DNA from: Thalassobacillus devorans
GTDB taxonomy: Bacteria; Bacillota; Bacilli; Bacillales; Halobacillaceae
Length of the DNA stretch: 64,000 bases
Reading direction: 5' to 3'
NCBI RefSeq assembly: GCF_900176565.1
Contig: NZ_FXEH01000004.1
Location: 1-64,000 of the forward strand
The position numbers and the translations under genes were made by a program. Positions 1 through 8,651 of this stretch are shown piece by piece. The notes below the pieces were generated by a model, which saw nothing but the letters and a program-made list of their open reading frames with translations, did not search any database and had not been told where the DNA came from. How positions within the stretch are numbered: position 1 is the first letter of the stretch; each line of letters begins with the position of its first letter.

Positions 1-107
1 CACTTCGAGTGAGTAAGATTCCTCAGAGACGATGAGGTAGATAGGTCCGAGGTGGAAGCGTGGTGACACGTGGAGCTGACGGATACTAATCGATCGAGGA
101 CTTAACT
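1..107 (+). rRNA. rrl: 23S rRNA, 3' end (partial)
   Basis: The first bases match the highly conserved 3' end of Bacillus 23S rRNA, finishing with the GATACTAATCGATCGAGGAC segment near 82-101 and CTTAA just after. Only the 3' tail is present; the rest of the operon lies upstream of the window. The exact end is estimated by comparison with the known 3' terminus. Confidence 0.93.
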
Positions 108-180
108 AACAAATGTCGTGGAAACGACGTTCGTCGTTGAATGTTGCTTATCTAGTTTTGAGGGTTTACTAAAAAAACTC

Positions 181-209
181 TTGATTTTTTAGCGGAAAGT
201 TAATATAAT
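181..209 (+). promoter_or_regulatory. Possible internal promoter upstream of 5S rRNA and tRNAs
   Basis: In the 23S-5S spacer, TTGATT at 181-186 and a perfect TATAAT at 204-209 are separated by 17 bases, the spacing of a vegetative sigma-A promoter. Initiation would fall near 216, just before 5S rRNA. 5S is normally processed from the long rRNA transcript, so this may be a secondary promoter for 5S-tRNA or a chance match in AT-rich spacer. Confidence 0.4.
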
Positions 210-233
210 TAATCTTGTCGCTAATATAAAAGG

Positions 234-347
234 TCTAGTGGCGATAGCGGAGAGGTCACACCTGTTCCCATGCCGAACACAGTAGTTAAGCTCTCCAGCG
301 CCGATGGTAGTCGGGTTTATCCCCGTGAGAGTAGGACGCTGCTAGGC
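234..347 (+). rRNA. rrf: 5S rRNA
   Basis: The sequence has the Bacillus 5S layout: GTGGCGATAGCGGAGAGGTC near the 5' end, CCGAACACAGTAGTTAAGCTC in the middle and GAGAGTAGGACGCTGC near the 3' end. The terminal CTAG segments pair to form helix I. Length is about 114 nt, normal for the family. Both ends are estimated. Confidence 0.95.
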
Positions 348-397
348 TGTCAATTTTATACTTATCGTAAGTGCAGAAAGAAATGCATTTACACTAT

Positions 398-474
<77 letters not shown>

Positions 475-575
475 AAATATTTTCACTTGCAACGTCGAAT
501 AATCTTCCTAGTTAGTTGAAAATCGTGTACTGTAAAGTACAATCAAATTTTTTTACTTACATATATCTTAGCTTT

Positions 576-652
576 GGTCCGGTAGTTCAGTTGGTTAGAA
601 TGCCTGCCTGTCACGCAGGAGGTCGCGGGTTCGAGTCCCGTCCGGACCGCCA
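576..652 (+). tRNA. tRNA-Asp (anticodon GTC)
   Basis: This 77-nt tRNA has acceptor arms GGTCCGG/CCGGACC, anticodon GTC in the loop CTGTCAC, a TTCGAGTC T-loop and an encoded CCA tail. It is the last gene of the rRNA-tRNA unit and is followed by an intrinsic terminator. Confidence 0.95.
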
Positions 653-670
653 TTATAAATTCGATATGAT

Positions 671-700
671 AAGCCTTAGGTAAATCCTAAGGCTTTTGTT
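671..700 (+). terminator. Intrinsic terminator of the rRNA-tRNA unit
   Basis: The inverted repeat AAGCCTTAGG / CCTAAGGCTT with a 4-nt loop is followed by TTGTT, closing the rRNA-tRNA transcription unit. Confidence 0.8.
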
Positions 701-729
701 ATGCATTTTTTTATCTTTGGACAAGTTAT

Positions 730-738
730 TGATATAAT
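730..738 (+). promoter_or_regulatory. Extended -10 promoter for thiL operon
   Basis: TGATATAAT is a perfect TATAAT (733-738) preceded by the TGn extension. No good -35 box sits 17 bases upstream, which is usual for extended -10 promoters. Initiation near 745 would leave a leader of about 32 nt before the thiL start codon. Confidence 0.6.
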
Positions 739-776
739 GAACTTATCTTTTTATGAACGTAGGAGGCTCACCATCT

Positions 777-1760
777 ATGGATGAATTTTCTTTCATCGAT
801 TCCATCAAGCAGGATGTTTATTTTCAGCCCTCAGTGCTGAAGGGCATCGGTGATGATGCAGCAGTTTTTCGAGCGAATAACCAGGATATTATAACCGCGG
901 TGGATACACTGGTAGAAGATGTACATTTCTCAAGGGAGACCATGGAGCCGTTCCATGTGGGCTATCGTGCTCTCGCGGTCAATATCAGTGATTTAGCTGC
1001 TATGGGTGCAGCCCCTGCTTTTTATATGGTATCTATTGTGATTCCGGAGGATTGGTCTGTAGAGGAAATTGATGAAATTTATTCAGGTATGAAGGAGCTT
1101 GCAAAGCAATACAGGATGGATCTGATTGGTGGCGATACGGTTTCAGGAAAAGAGCTGGTGGTTTCTGTTACGGTATTTGGTCTTGTACCACCTGACAAAA
1201 GCAGGTATCGCAATTTGGCCAAATCAGGCGATGTCTTATTTGTGACTGGCACCTTGGGTGATGCACAAGCCGGGCTGGAATATTTATTAGGCAAGCATCA
1301 TTTCGATGAGGCTGCAGCTGACTATTTTATTAGCCGACACAGACAACCGGCTCCTCGTGTAGCGTTTGCCCTTCAGCTGCAGTCACTGAAGCGTGTCGCC
1401 TTAAATGATGTCAGCGATGGTGTTGCCAGCGAGTCAAATGAAATTGCTGCAGCTTCCGGTGTTGATCTACATATCAAGTATGAGGACTTGCCGAGAGTGG
1501 ACTATTTGAGCAGGCTGGAAAAGGAAATATGTAAATCATGGATGTTATCAGGAGGAGAAGACTTCGAGCTGCTCGGAGCTGTCCCGGAAAAGGACTGGGA
1601 AGCTGTACAACAGGCTGCCAAAGCGTCCTCCACCCGTGTAACTAAAATTGGTTCGGTGACAGAAAAAAAGGATACGGAACCGGTTGTGTTTCTATATGAA
1701 GAAAATGAAAAATCACGATTAGCGAAATCGGGCTATACACATTTACGACAGGATAGGTGA
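777..1760 (+). CDS. thiL: Thiamine-monophosphate kinase
   Basis: ThiL phosphorylates thiamine monophosphate to thiamine pyrophosphate with ATP in the cytoplasm. The 327-aa product has the family's GDDAAV motif at about residues 25-30, a GGDTVSG segment in the middle and SGGEDFELL toward the C terminus, and is of normal length. The start chosen is the ATG at 777 because AGGAGG (761-766) sits ten bases before it; an ATG 24 nt upstream lies before that ribosome binding site and is rejected. It is the first gene of an operon with tsaE, tsaB, rimI and tsaD, the same order as in Bacillus subtilis. The next gene begins within a few bases of its stop. Confidence 0.95.
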   Translation: MDEFSFIDSIKQDVYFQPSVLKGIGDDAAVFRANNQDIITAVDTLVEDVHFSRETMEPFHVGYRALAVNISDLAAMGAAPAFYMVSIVIPEDWSVEEIDEIYSGMKELAKQYRMDLIGGDTVSGKELVVSVTVFGLVPPDKSRYRNLAKSGDVLFVTGTLGDAQAGLEYLLGKHHFDEAAADYFISRHRQPAPRVAFALQLQSLKRVALNDVSDGVASESNEIAAASGVDLHIKYEDLPRVDYLSRLEKEICKSWMLSGGEDFELLGAVPEKDWEAVQQAAKASSTRVTKIGSVTEKKDTEPVVFLYEENEKSRLAKSGYTHLRQDR

Positions 1761-1765
1761 TAAGG

Positions 1766-2221
1766 GTGAAATCTTTTAAAATCACGTCAACTTCCGAGGC
1801 ACAGACAAAGGAACTCGCCAGACGGCTTGGCGAGCGTTTACAGGCAGGTGACGTTTTGACTCTTGAAGGTGATTTAGGCGCTGGAAAAACAACTTTCACT
1901 AAAGGCCTTGGAGAAGGGCTTGGAGTCAAACGGACGATCAGCAGCCCGACGTTTACGATTGTGAAAGAGTATGAAGGCCGTATCCCCCTCTATCACATTG
2001 ATGCCTATCGCCTGGAAGACAGCGAAGAGGATATTGGTTTCGAGGAGTATTTTGAGGGAGAAGGAGTTACGGTGGTAGAATGGGCACAGTTCATTCAGGA
2101 TTTTTTACCGAAAAGAAGGCTGGATCTTACTATCATTTATCTGGATGAACGGGCACGTTTCATTGAAGGGAAAACAGAGGATCCTCATTTGGAAAAGATA
2201 TGCGAGGAGCTATTTTTATGA
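1766..2221 (+). CDS. tsaE: tRNA t6A biosynthesis ATPase TsaE
   Basis: TsaE is the P-loop ATPase partner of TsaB-TsaD in making N6-threonylcarbamoyladenosine at position 37 of ANN-decoding tRNAs. A Walker A loop, GDLGAGKTT, is at about residues 35-43, followed by the family segment SSPTFTIVKEY; length is about 151 aa. Two GTG starts are possible. I prefer 1766 because AGGTGA at 1755-1760 lies five bases upstream; the GTG at 1757 falls inside that site. The gene overlaps tsaB by ATGA, so the two are translationally coupled. It corresponds to ydiB of B. subtilis. Confidence 0.93.
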   Translation: MKSFKITSTSEAQTKELARRLGERLQAGDVLTLEGDLGAGKTTFTKGLGEGLGVKRTISSPTFTIVKEYEGRIPLYHIDAYRLEDSEEDIGFEEYFEGEGVTVVEWAQFIQDFLPKRRLDLTIIYLDERARFIEGKTEDPHLEKICEELFL

Positions 2222-2904
2222 ACGTATTAGCTATAGATACATCTAATCAAATCTTGGGAGTGGCTGTTGTAAAAAATGGAGAAACAGCTGGTGAATTGAT
2301 TACAAATATAAAGAAAAATCATTCTGTACGATTGATGCCGGCCATCGATCAATTGATGAAGGAAACAGGAGTGGCTCCTTCCGATTTGGAAAGAATCGTT
2401 GTTGCCAAAGGGCCGGGTTCCTATACCGGTGTGCGGATTGGTCTTACCACAGCAAAATCAATGGGATGGGCATTGAATATCCCTGTGATAGGCGTTTCAA
2501 GCCTGGAAGTATTAGCCTATCAGGGGATGTATTTTAATGGCAGCATCTGTCCTTTCTTTGATGCCAGAAGAGGCTTGGTTTACACAGGCTTATACGACCA
2601 GGATATGAAGCTTGTGAAAGATGAAACCAATATACTGATGACAGAATGGCTGGAAGAATTGAAGGATAGGGAAGAACCGATTTTATTTTTAAGTCAGGAT
2701 GTTGAGCTCTACCGGGAAGCTATTGAAGAAATATTAGGTGATCAGGCGGTTATCCCCCCGCAAGCCTGGCATGTCCCTCGCCCTAGTGCATTAGCTTTGG
2801 CAGGAAAGAGCAAGGAAGCTGAACCTTTGCATGGTCTCGTTCCTAACTATTTAAGGCTGGTAGAAGCTGAAGCTAAATGGCTGGAACAGCAGGAGAAGAG
2901 ATAA
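2218..2904 (+). CDS. tsaB: tRNA t6A biosynthesis protein TsaB
   Basis: TsaB is the ASKHA-fold paralogue of TsaD and serves as the scaffold of the t6A complex. The N terminus NVLAIDTSN and the segment KGPGSYTGVRIG (about residues 66-77) are typical. The start at 2218 overlaps the tsaE stop (ATGA) and follows GAGGAG; the upstream in-frame ATG at 2200 is ignored since it precedes that site. The product is 228 aa, normal for the family. It abuts rimI with no gap. Confidence 0.94.
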   Translation: MNVLAIDTSNQILGVAVVKNGETAGELITNIKKNHSVRLMPAIDQLMKETGVAPSDLERIVVAKGPGSYTGVRIGLTTAKSMGWALNIPVIGVSSLEVLAYQGMYFNGSICPFFDARRGLVYTGLYDQDMKLVKDETNILMTEWLEELKDREEPILFLSQDVELYREAIEEILGDQAVIPPQAWHVPRPSALALAGKSKEAEPLHGLVPNYLRLVEAEAKWLEQQEKR

Positions 2905-3363
2905 ATGGACAACGTAACGGTCAGGGAAATGACTGTCGACGATATCGATGAAGTGATGGAAATCGAGCATGCTTCCTTCGCAATCCCCTGGAAACGAGAA
3001 GCTTTTGTCGGGGAAGTCGAGCAGAATAATTTCGCTGTTTATTATGTAATTGAAGACGAAAACCGTATTTTTGGCTATTGCGGATTATGGATGATCATTG
3101 ATGAAGCTCATATTACCAATATCGCTATACTTCCAAGCCATCGAGGGAAAGGCTATGGGGCTTTATTGTTTGGCCATGTCATCGAACAAGCTGTCGAGAA
3201 GGGGGCTATCATGCTCTCCCTGGAAGTGCGTGTAACTAATACAGGAGCACAGCACATGTATCGGAAATTCGGGTTGGTTCCTGGTGGGATTCGCAAGCAA
3301 TATTATACGGATAATGGAGAGGACGCATTAGTGATGTGGGTGAATTTTCATGACGAAAGATAA
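2905..3363 (+). CDS. rimI: Ribosomal protein S18 alanine N-acetyltransferase
   Basis: This GNAT-family enzyme acetylates the N-terminal alanine of ribosomal protein S18 using acetyl-CoA. The acetyl-CoA loop is visible as [12 protein letters not shown], followed by [20 protein letters not shown], the RimI signature region. Length is 152 aa. The ATG directly follows the tsaB stop codon, and the gene overlaps tsaD by 14 nt. tsaB-rimI-tsaD neighbourhood is conserved in many bacteria, which supports the assignment over a generic acetyltransferase. Confidence 0.92.
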   Translation: MDNVTVREMTVDDIDEVMEIEHASFAIPWKREAFVGEVEQNNFAVYYVIEDENRIFGYCGLWMIIDEAHITNIAILPSHRGKGYGALLFGHVIEQAVEKGAIMLSLEVRVTNTGAQHMYRKFGLVPGGIRKQYYTDNGEDALVMWVNFHDER

Positions 3364-4390
3364 TTATATACTAGCGATTGAAACGAGTTGTGATGAAACA
3401 GCTGCAGCGATTGTGAAAAATGGCAGAGAGCTCGTAGCTAACGTTGTAGCTTCACAAATCGAAAGCCATAAACGCTTCGGCGGAGTTGTTCCGGAAATAG
3501 CATCCCGCCACCATATCGAGCAGATTACGATTACATTGGAAGAAACATTGTCTCAGGCAGGAATGGAGATTGACGATCTCGATGCCATTGCTGTAACGGA
3601 AGGGCCTGGACTTGTCGGTGCATTGCTTGTCGGTGTAAATACGGCTAAAGCCCTCGCTTTTGCTAAAAATAAGCCATTGGTGGGGGTCCATCATATTGCC
3701 GGACATATTTACGCCAACCGGCTGGAAAAAGAGTTTGAATTCCCTTTATTATCTTTAGTCGTCTCCGGCGGACATACGGAATTGATTCTGATGAAGGAAC
3801 ATGGTTCTTTTGAAGTAATTGGAGAGACCAGGGATGATGCTGCCGGGGAGGCTTATGATAAAGTAGCCAGGACGTTGAAACTGCCTTATCCTGGTGGTCC
3901 CCATATCGATAAGCTTGCTCAAGAGGGCGACGAAACGATTGATTTTCCACGAGCCTGGCTCGAAGAGGGCTCTTATGACTTCAGCTTCAGTGGATTGAAA
4001 TCCGCAGTTATCAACAAGCTGCACAACGCGAAACAAAAAGGTGACATTTTGGAAGACAAAAATGTAGCAGCAAGCTTCCAGGCGAGTGTAGTTGACGTGT
4101 TATCCACAAAAACATATCAGGCTGCCAAGGAGTATCAGGTGAAGCAGGTGATTGTAGCCGGAGGAGTAGCGGCTAATCAAGGGCTGCGTAAGGCTTTGGC
4201 AGACAAATTCGAAGGGGAAGAGATCGAATTGTTGATTCCTCCATTAAAACTTTGCACAGATAATGCCGCAATGATTGCAGCGGCAGGGGCTGTTGCGTAT
4301 CAACAAGGCCATCGTGCCGGGTGGGATTTAAACGCCAATCCATCGTTAAGCCTGGAACGTTATGCGAACAGATCTTTAAAACAAAGTTAA
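3350..4390 (+). CDS. tsaD: tRNA N6-adenosine threonylcarbamoyltransferase TsaD
   Basis: TsaD transfers the threonylcarbamoyl group from TC-AMP to A37 of tRNA. The N terminus [11 protein letters not shown] and the metal-binding HHIAGH motif at about residues 114-119 are diagnostic, as are SGGHTEL and the glycine-rich [12 protein letters not shown]. The 346-aa length is normal. The start overlaps rimI, and a terminator follows directly, so this is the last gene of the operon. In B. subtilis the next gene is ydiF; here about 10 kb of other genes intervenes. Confidence 0.96.
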   Translation: MTKDNYILAIETSCDETAAAIVKNGRELVANVVASQIESHKRFGGVVPEIASRHHIEQITITLEETLSQAGMEIDDLDAIAVTEGPGLVGALLVGVNTAKALAFAKNKPLVGVHHIAGHIYANRLEKEFEFPLLSLVVSGGHTELILMKEHGSFEVIGETRDDAAGEAYDKVARTLKLPYPGGPHIDKLAQEGDETIDFPRAWLEEGSYDFSFSGLKSAVINKLHNAKQKGDILEDKNVAASFQASVVDVLSTKTYQAAKEYQVKQVIVAGGVAANQGLRKALADKFEGEEIELLIPPLKLCTDNAAMIAAAGAVAYQQGHRAGWDLNANPSLSLERYANRSLKQS

Positions 4391-4418
4391 AAACTCCCTA
4401 AATCAGGGAGTTTTTTTA
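4391..4418 (+). terminator. Intrinsic terminator after tsaD
   Basis: AAACTCCCT and AGGGAGTTT pair around a short AATC loop and are followed by a T run. It lies immediately after the tsaD stop codon. Confidence 0.85.
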
Positions 4419-4466
4419 TTTGTAAATTATTCAATAGGCTAAGGGCCAAGTTTTTTATAATGACCA

Positions 4467-4660
4467 TGTGTATAAGTTATTGGGGGAAAGTAAGGTGTTA
4501 TACACAGATGCATAAATATACTGTGGATAATCATTCGCAAACACTTTATTCCTAAGTGTTCATATTATCTGTGGGAAAAGTGGATAAATGTGAATCCTCT
4601 TGTGGATAATGTGTATAAACCTGTGCAAAAGTAATAAAATAGCTGTTCAACTGTGAATAA
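4467..4660. promoter_or_regulatory. DnaA-box cluster
   Basis: This gene-free stretch holds five exact matches to TTATNCACA in either orientation: 4467-4475, 4498-4506, 4522-4530, 4601-4609 and 4610-4618. Near matches lie at 4579-4587 and 4652-4660. The last two exact boxes are directly adjacent. Such clusters bind the replication initiator DnaA and can titrate it or regulate neighbouring genes. From memory, the equivalent gcp-ydiF interval of B. subtilis is one of its known DnaA-binding clusters outside oriC. No dnaA, dnaN or AT-rich unwinding region is present, so this is not oriC. Confidence 0.8.
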
Positions 4661-4698
4661 CTATGTGGATGCTGTTAGCTATTCGATTCATTGGATGC

Positions 4699-4734
4699 AT
4701 AAAAGAAGGACTGTCTCAGCAACAGTCCTTCTTG
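4699..4734 (-). terminator. Intrinsic terminator after tatA
   Basis: AAGAAGGACTGT and ACAGTCCTTCTT pair around a 7-nt loop; read on the minus strand the stem is followed by TTTTA. It closes the reductase operon downstream of tatA. Confidence 0.8.
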
Positions 4735-4739
4735 CTTAG

Positions 4740-4922
4740 TTATTGTTCTTTTTTCTGGTCATTACTCGGATCGTCACTCACAAGTTCATTGGTCGCCTTT
4801 TTGAATTCTTTTAATGTGCTGCCGAACGCTTTCCCGATTTCAGGCAATTTGGATGGGCCAAAGATAATCAATGCGATTACTAATACTAAGATCAAACCAG
4901 GGATTCCGATATTAGATAACAT
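4740..4922 (-). CDS. tatA: Sec-independent (Tat) translocase protein TatA
   Basis: TatA multimers form the pore-like part of the twin-arginine translocase. The 60-aa product has a short extracytoplasmic N terminus, one membrane helix (about residues 6-21), the [14 protein letters not shown] hinge and amphipathic helix, then a charged tail, exactly the TatA layout. The ATG at 4922 is chosen because GAGGAG lies nine bases before it; a TTG nine bases upstream abuts that site. It is the last gene of the molybdoenzyme operon, and no tatC is present in the window, so it presumably works with a TatC encoded elsewhere. The likely job is export of the Tat-dependent catalytic subunit. Confidence 0.9.
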   Translation of the reverse strand: MLSNIGIPGLILVLVIALIIFGPSKLPEIGKAFGSTLKEFKKATNELVSDDPSNDQKKEQ

Positions 4923-4939
4923 GCGGATCAACTCCTCTA

Positions 4940-5533
4940 TTATTTATGGGTATCAAATAACTCTTTCATTGTATCCAGGTAGTACGGGATAAAAACACTG
5001 AAAAATGGATCTTCCAGTTTTCTTTTGCTATGTCTGGCGACTTTTTTCAGCCCTTGCTTAATATGAGACTGATACATATCGAGTTGGGCATTCCGTAACT
5101 GTCTGGCCAGTTCGGTATTTCCTTCCTGTTCCGCCTTAATCTCTTCTGTTGCTGCCGCTGACAGAAAGGCAGTCAGGCTGCCGATATGGTCCGGAAATTC
5201 TCCCTTTTCAATTGGATAGTAAAAACCCATTTCTTCAAACTTACCAATCAGGCAAAGAAGATCCTGACGGGAGCGGTCGATCGCTTCCTCTGTCTTTTCC
5301 GTGTAACTGGACACGTAAGGAGGAATGAAGTAGACGCCTGGGATAGAAAAGTAATTTTCATACCAGAGTTCGAAGTCTTCCCGATTATAATACGGATGGA
5401 AAGGGAATGATTCTTTCAGTTCATCGGGCAGTTGATTCAATACCTTTTCATAATGATCCCATTCGCCGAACCAGATGTGGGTAAATAACTGCGTCAACAA
5501 TAATTGACCGTTACGTTCTTCAATCGTAAGCAT
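4940..5533 (-). CDS. TorD/DmsD-family molybdoenzyme chaperone
   Basis: This is a cytoplasmic redox-enzyme maturation protein. Such chaperones bind the Tat signal of a molybdoenzyme and delay export until cofactor insertion. The all-helical 197-aa protein has [13 protein letters not shown] at about residues 86-98 and the family-type E-x-PDH-x-G segment ([16 protein letters not shown]) at about 123-138. It lies 14 nt downstream of the catalytic subunit gene and just before tatA, which points to that subunit as its client. The exact subfamily (TorD, DmsD or NarJ) cannot be told by eye. Confidence 0.8.
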   Translation of the reverse strand: MLTIEERNGQLLLTQLFTHIWFGEWDHYEKVLNQLPDELKESFPFHPYYNREDFELWYENYFSIPGVYFIPPYVSSYTEKTEEAIDRSRQDLLCLIGKFEEMGFYYPIEKGEFPDHIGSLTAFLSAAATEEIKAEQEGNTELARQLRNAQLDMYQSHIKQGLKKVARHSKRKLEDPFFSVFIPYYLDTMKELFDTHK

Positions 5534-5547
5534 GTCAATTTCCTCCT

Positions 5548-8500
5548 TTAAGCTTTCTTAATATCTACAAACATATCCAATTGACCAGGGGAGCCCCCAA
5601 TTTCATCATACATCACGCCATGCTTCATGCTGTCATCCACATATGTCAATTTGTTGACGATAAATCCATCTCCACGTGATCCTGGGAATCCTGCTTCTTC
5701 ATGCATCGGCTTGTTGAACTCAAATGGTGTGTGGTTGTATTCCGGAAGTTCTTTTTCCTTTTTGCCGTCAATGTATTGGCTATTCACCCCGTAACCTGTC
5801 TGTCCCATGTTATAGGCAGAACCGACGACTCCTGGAGCGATACCACCTGTGACGGTGACCGTGCCTTTCAGCTTGATCGTATCATTGTCAATCGTCACGG
5901 TATCGCCGCTTTTCAATCCTCGCTTGTTGGCATCAACCGGGTTGATCCAAATATAGTTATCTGAACGTACTTCTCTCAGCCAGGCACTGCTTACGTTGCG
6001 GTAGGTACCTAAATTCCTGGATTTCCAGTTAATGAATTGCAATGGTTTTGGCTGGTCGACGGGCTTACGATCAAAGGTTTTGATCGGCTGGTAATAGGGC
6101 ATGCCTTCAAAGTGTTCCCCGTTAAATGTATTCTTGTGAGCGGCCACCCCTTCATCGTAAAAGTCAGCCTGACCGCCGTACTGGTACTTGATATGGTTGC
6201 CATTATACTCGCTTCCTGCTTCTTCAAACCGCCCGCCACGATTCAGCACATAGACGACTTTCGCCCATTCTTCCGGTTTGACAGCCTGTTTCCATCTGTT
6301 CTCATCAAAGTATTTTCCTAATCCTTTCTTACGGGCGCTTGTGAAAATGTTCAGTTCCCGCTGAGAAGCGTCCGGTACTGGTTTTTCATCAAAAGCGATG
6401 TTGGCGACCCGTTTGATATAAAAATCTTCTTCCCTATGCAGGGAGCTGCCATCAGGGAATGCCTTGTCTCCGAAACCGGGAAGTTCCATCCGTTTGCCCA
6501 GTTCAATGACGCTGTTTTCAAAGGAGCGGACCTCCGGGAACACCCGTGTAACCGGCTGGTAGACACCTGTGAACTTAGTGGTGATGTTCGGGTAGATGGA
6601 TTCTCTGCCCCAGCGCTCTAAATAGGTCGTATCTGGAAGAATGAAATCAGCATACTTCGATGAATCCCCGATTTGGACATCCGATGCTACATACAATGGA
6701 AGCACCTTCGGATCCTTAAGCGCCTCTTCCTGTACTTGCCCATTAGGAGAGGACAGAACAGGGGACATCCGGTGGGTAAACAAGGCTTTAATAGGATATG
6801 GGTATCCATCTAAAGCACTTGGCAGCACTTCTGCGACTGATTGACCGCTGAGCGGGAACCATGGACGTTTGGCAGGGTATCCGTCTTTTTCAAACAGTGT
6901 CGAGTCTTCATATTTGGACTGATAGCGGCCTGTTGGAACCCCCCAAGCCTTTTTGCCATCGGGGACAGTCATTAAATCGTAGCGTCCTGTGAATTCTTGA
7001 TAGGAGGCGCCGGTAGTGATGTTACCGTCTTTCCAGTCATAGCTTCCGATTAAATGATTCAGCATAACGATTGCACGCTGGTTATAATAGCCATTTTCAT
7101 GCATCGCAGGGCCTCTGTAAGCCATAATAGCTGCACGCTTCCCGTAGGAAGTGAATGTTTTGGCTAATTTGATGATCTGCTGCTTATCAATCGTAGTAAT
7201 TTCTGCGTACTCATCAAGTGATTTTTCCATAACTCGTTCTTTATAAAGCTGGAAGGTCGATTTCAGCTCTAGACCTTTGATTTTTGTATCTACTTCCAGC
7301 TCACCTTCCATAGCTTTGTCATGAGGGACGGGTTTGCCGTTTTCGATGACGACGAATTGCTCTTCTGATCCGATGCCAAGGTCGCTTGCGCGGAGCTTCG
7401 GCCGTTTTGGATCACTGAGGTTTACAAGATGGGTTGCATCACTCCATGTCGGTTCCTCATCCATTTCAGCAGCTTTTTTATTCGGGTTGGTCAAATACGA
7501 TTCATCGTATTGCTTATTTTCAATAATCCAGCGGCCGATAGCCAGGGCCAGTGCACCGTCGGTTCCTGGTTTGACAGGAAGCCACATATCCGCTTTTTCG
7601 GCGGTTTTACTGAGGCGTGGATCAACAACCGCCATTTTCATGCCATTTTCGATCGCATTTGTAATTTTAGGAGCGAGCCAGGTCGGTCCTTTGTTGGCGA
7701 CCATTGGGTTCGTGCCCCATACGAGTAAGAACAATGTATTTTCTACATCCGCATACTGTCGTTTTTTCTTCTTTTCACTGGCAGAGTAGGAGCGGACATT
7801 GCCGGTAACGGAGCTGATACCGCAGACACCGCCATGGTGATAATAGTTCTTGCTGCCAAGACTTTGCAGGATGAAGCGCTCCATGAAGTCGCGCCGGTCG
7901 CCGACCATAAAGGTAACCTGGTTGACCTTTGGGCCAAAGTCGGGATGTTTGGGATCAATCAATACATCGCGATACTTGTTATCGAATGCTTCGAAGTCCA
8001 TCTTTTCTTCTTTCACTTTTTCCCAATCACTCATGACGTCTTCTTCCGGAACATAAGCAGAAAGTCCTTTGAGACCAGGAGTCTTCAGGTCGCTGCTGCC
8101 GTTGATGATTTCTTCATAAGCCTGTTCCCAGCTGATCGTTTTCCATTTGCCGTTGCCGCGTGGACCAACACGTTTCAATGGCTTCTTGACCCGATAAGCA
8201 TCATAGGCAGTCTGGATGCCTGCCTGCCCCTTCAAGCAGGTACGGCCGCCACGGAAGCCTCGGCCTTCTCTTTTAACATCTCCTGTACCCCGGACAGCAT
8301 CATCGAGAGAAGTATCATAGGCGATTGCTCCGTAAGGTACCATGTTGATTGGGCTATACTGGTTTCCTGCGATTTTACGAATGATGGAGCTGTAGGGTCC
8401 GTTCTTATTGCCGCTCGTCACGTAAGCTTTGATGGTGCAGAAACTGTTACATTGCTCGCAGGTGGTAAAAATGACGTCTTCTGCGCCATAATCCTGATAA

Positions 8501-8649
8501 TCACTGCCGTAGCCATGTCCTTCATCTCCCCACACGCCGCTGGCCACTTGTTTGACAGGACCAATAAAGGCAGGCCCGACAACCGCAACGGCACTAAAGG
8601 CTCCTAATGCTTTTAAAAAACTTCTCCGTTTCATTGGTTTATTATCCAT
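5548..8649 (-). CDS. Molybdopterin oxidoreductase catalytic subunit (DMSO reductase family, tetrathionate/polysulfide type)
   Basis: This 1033-aa protein carries a twin-arginine signal at its N terminus (RRSFLK at about residues 8-13, then a hydrophobic stretch), so it should be exported folded. A [4Fe-4S] motif C-x2-C-x3-C is at Cys64, Cys67 and Cys71, with a fourth ligand probably Cys138 in GGRTCLKG. HHGGVCG near residues 271-277 offers Cys276 as a candidate molybdenum ligand, as in Cys-ligated reductases. The C-terminal molydopterin-binding domain is present. Size and partners (four-cluster ferredoxin subunit, NrfD-type subunit) fit tetrathionate, thiosulfate, polysulfide or arsenate reductases; substrate cannot be decided. 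It starts three bases after the membrane subunit gene. Confidence 0.88.
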   Translation of the reverse strand: MDNKPMKRRSFLKALGAFSAVAVVGPAFIGPVKQVASGVWGDEGHGYGSDYQDYGAEDVIFTTCEQCNSFCTIKAYVTSGNKNGPYSSIIRKIAGNQYSPINMVPYGAIAYDTSLDDAVRGTGDVKREGRGFRGGRTCLKGQAGIQTAYDAYRVKKPLKRVGPRGNGKWKTISWEQAYEEIINGSSDLKTPGLKGLSAYVPEEDVMSDWEKVKEEKMDFEAFDNKYRDVLIDPKHPDFGPKVNQVTFMVGDRRDFMERFILQSLGSKNYYHHGGVCGISSVTGNVRSYSASEKKKKRQYADVENTLFLLVWGTNPMVANKGPTWLAPKITNAIENGMKMAVVDPRLSKTAEKADMWLPVKPGTDGALALAIGRWIIENKQYDESYLTNPNKKAAEMDEEPTWSDATHLVNLSDPKRPKLRASDLGIGSEEQFVVIENGKPVPHDKAMEGELEVDTKIKGLELKSTFQLYKERVMEKSLDEYAEITTIDKQQIIKLAKTFTSYGKRAAIMAYRGPAMHENGYYNQRAIVMLNHLIGSYDWKDGNITTGASYQEFTGRYDLMTVPDGKKAWGVPTGRYQSKYEDSTLFEKDGYPAKRPWFPLSGQSVAEVLPSALDGYPYPIKALFTHRMSPVLSSPNGQVQEEALKDPKVLPLYVASDVQIGDSSKYADFILPDTTYLERWGRESIYPNITTKFTGVYQPVTRVFPEVRSFENSVIELGKRMELPGFGDKAFPDGSSLHREEDFYIKRVANIAFDEKPVPDASQRELNIFTSARKKGLGKYFDENRWKQAVKPEEWAKVVYVLNRGGRFEEAGSEYNGNHIKYQYGGQADFYDEGVAAHKNTFNGEHFEGMPYYQPIKTFDRKPVDQPKPLQFINWKSRNLGTYRNVSSAWLREVRSDNYIWINPVDANKRGLKSGDTVTIDNDTIKLKGTVTVTGGIAPGVVGSAYNMGQTGYGVNSQYIDGKKEKELPEYNHTPFEFNKPMHEEAGFPGSRGDGFIVNKLTYVDDSMKHGVMYDEIGGSPGQLDMFVDIKKA

Positions 8650-8651
8650 GA

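Noticed and set aside
4420..4740. Chromosomal replication origin
   Set aside because: DnaA boxes are present but dnaA, dnaN and an AT-rich unwinding element are not, and the neighbours are those of the tsaD region.
7834..8607. 257-codon open frame on the plus strand opposite the molybdoenzyme catalytic gene
   Set aside because: It is antisense to a well-supported gene, has no ribosome binding site and no recognisable motif; long antisense frames are common opposite GC-rich coding sequence.
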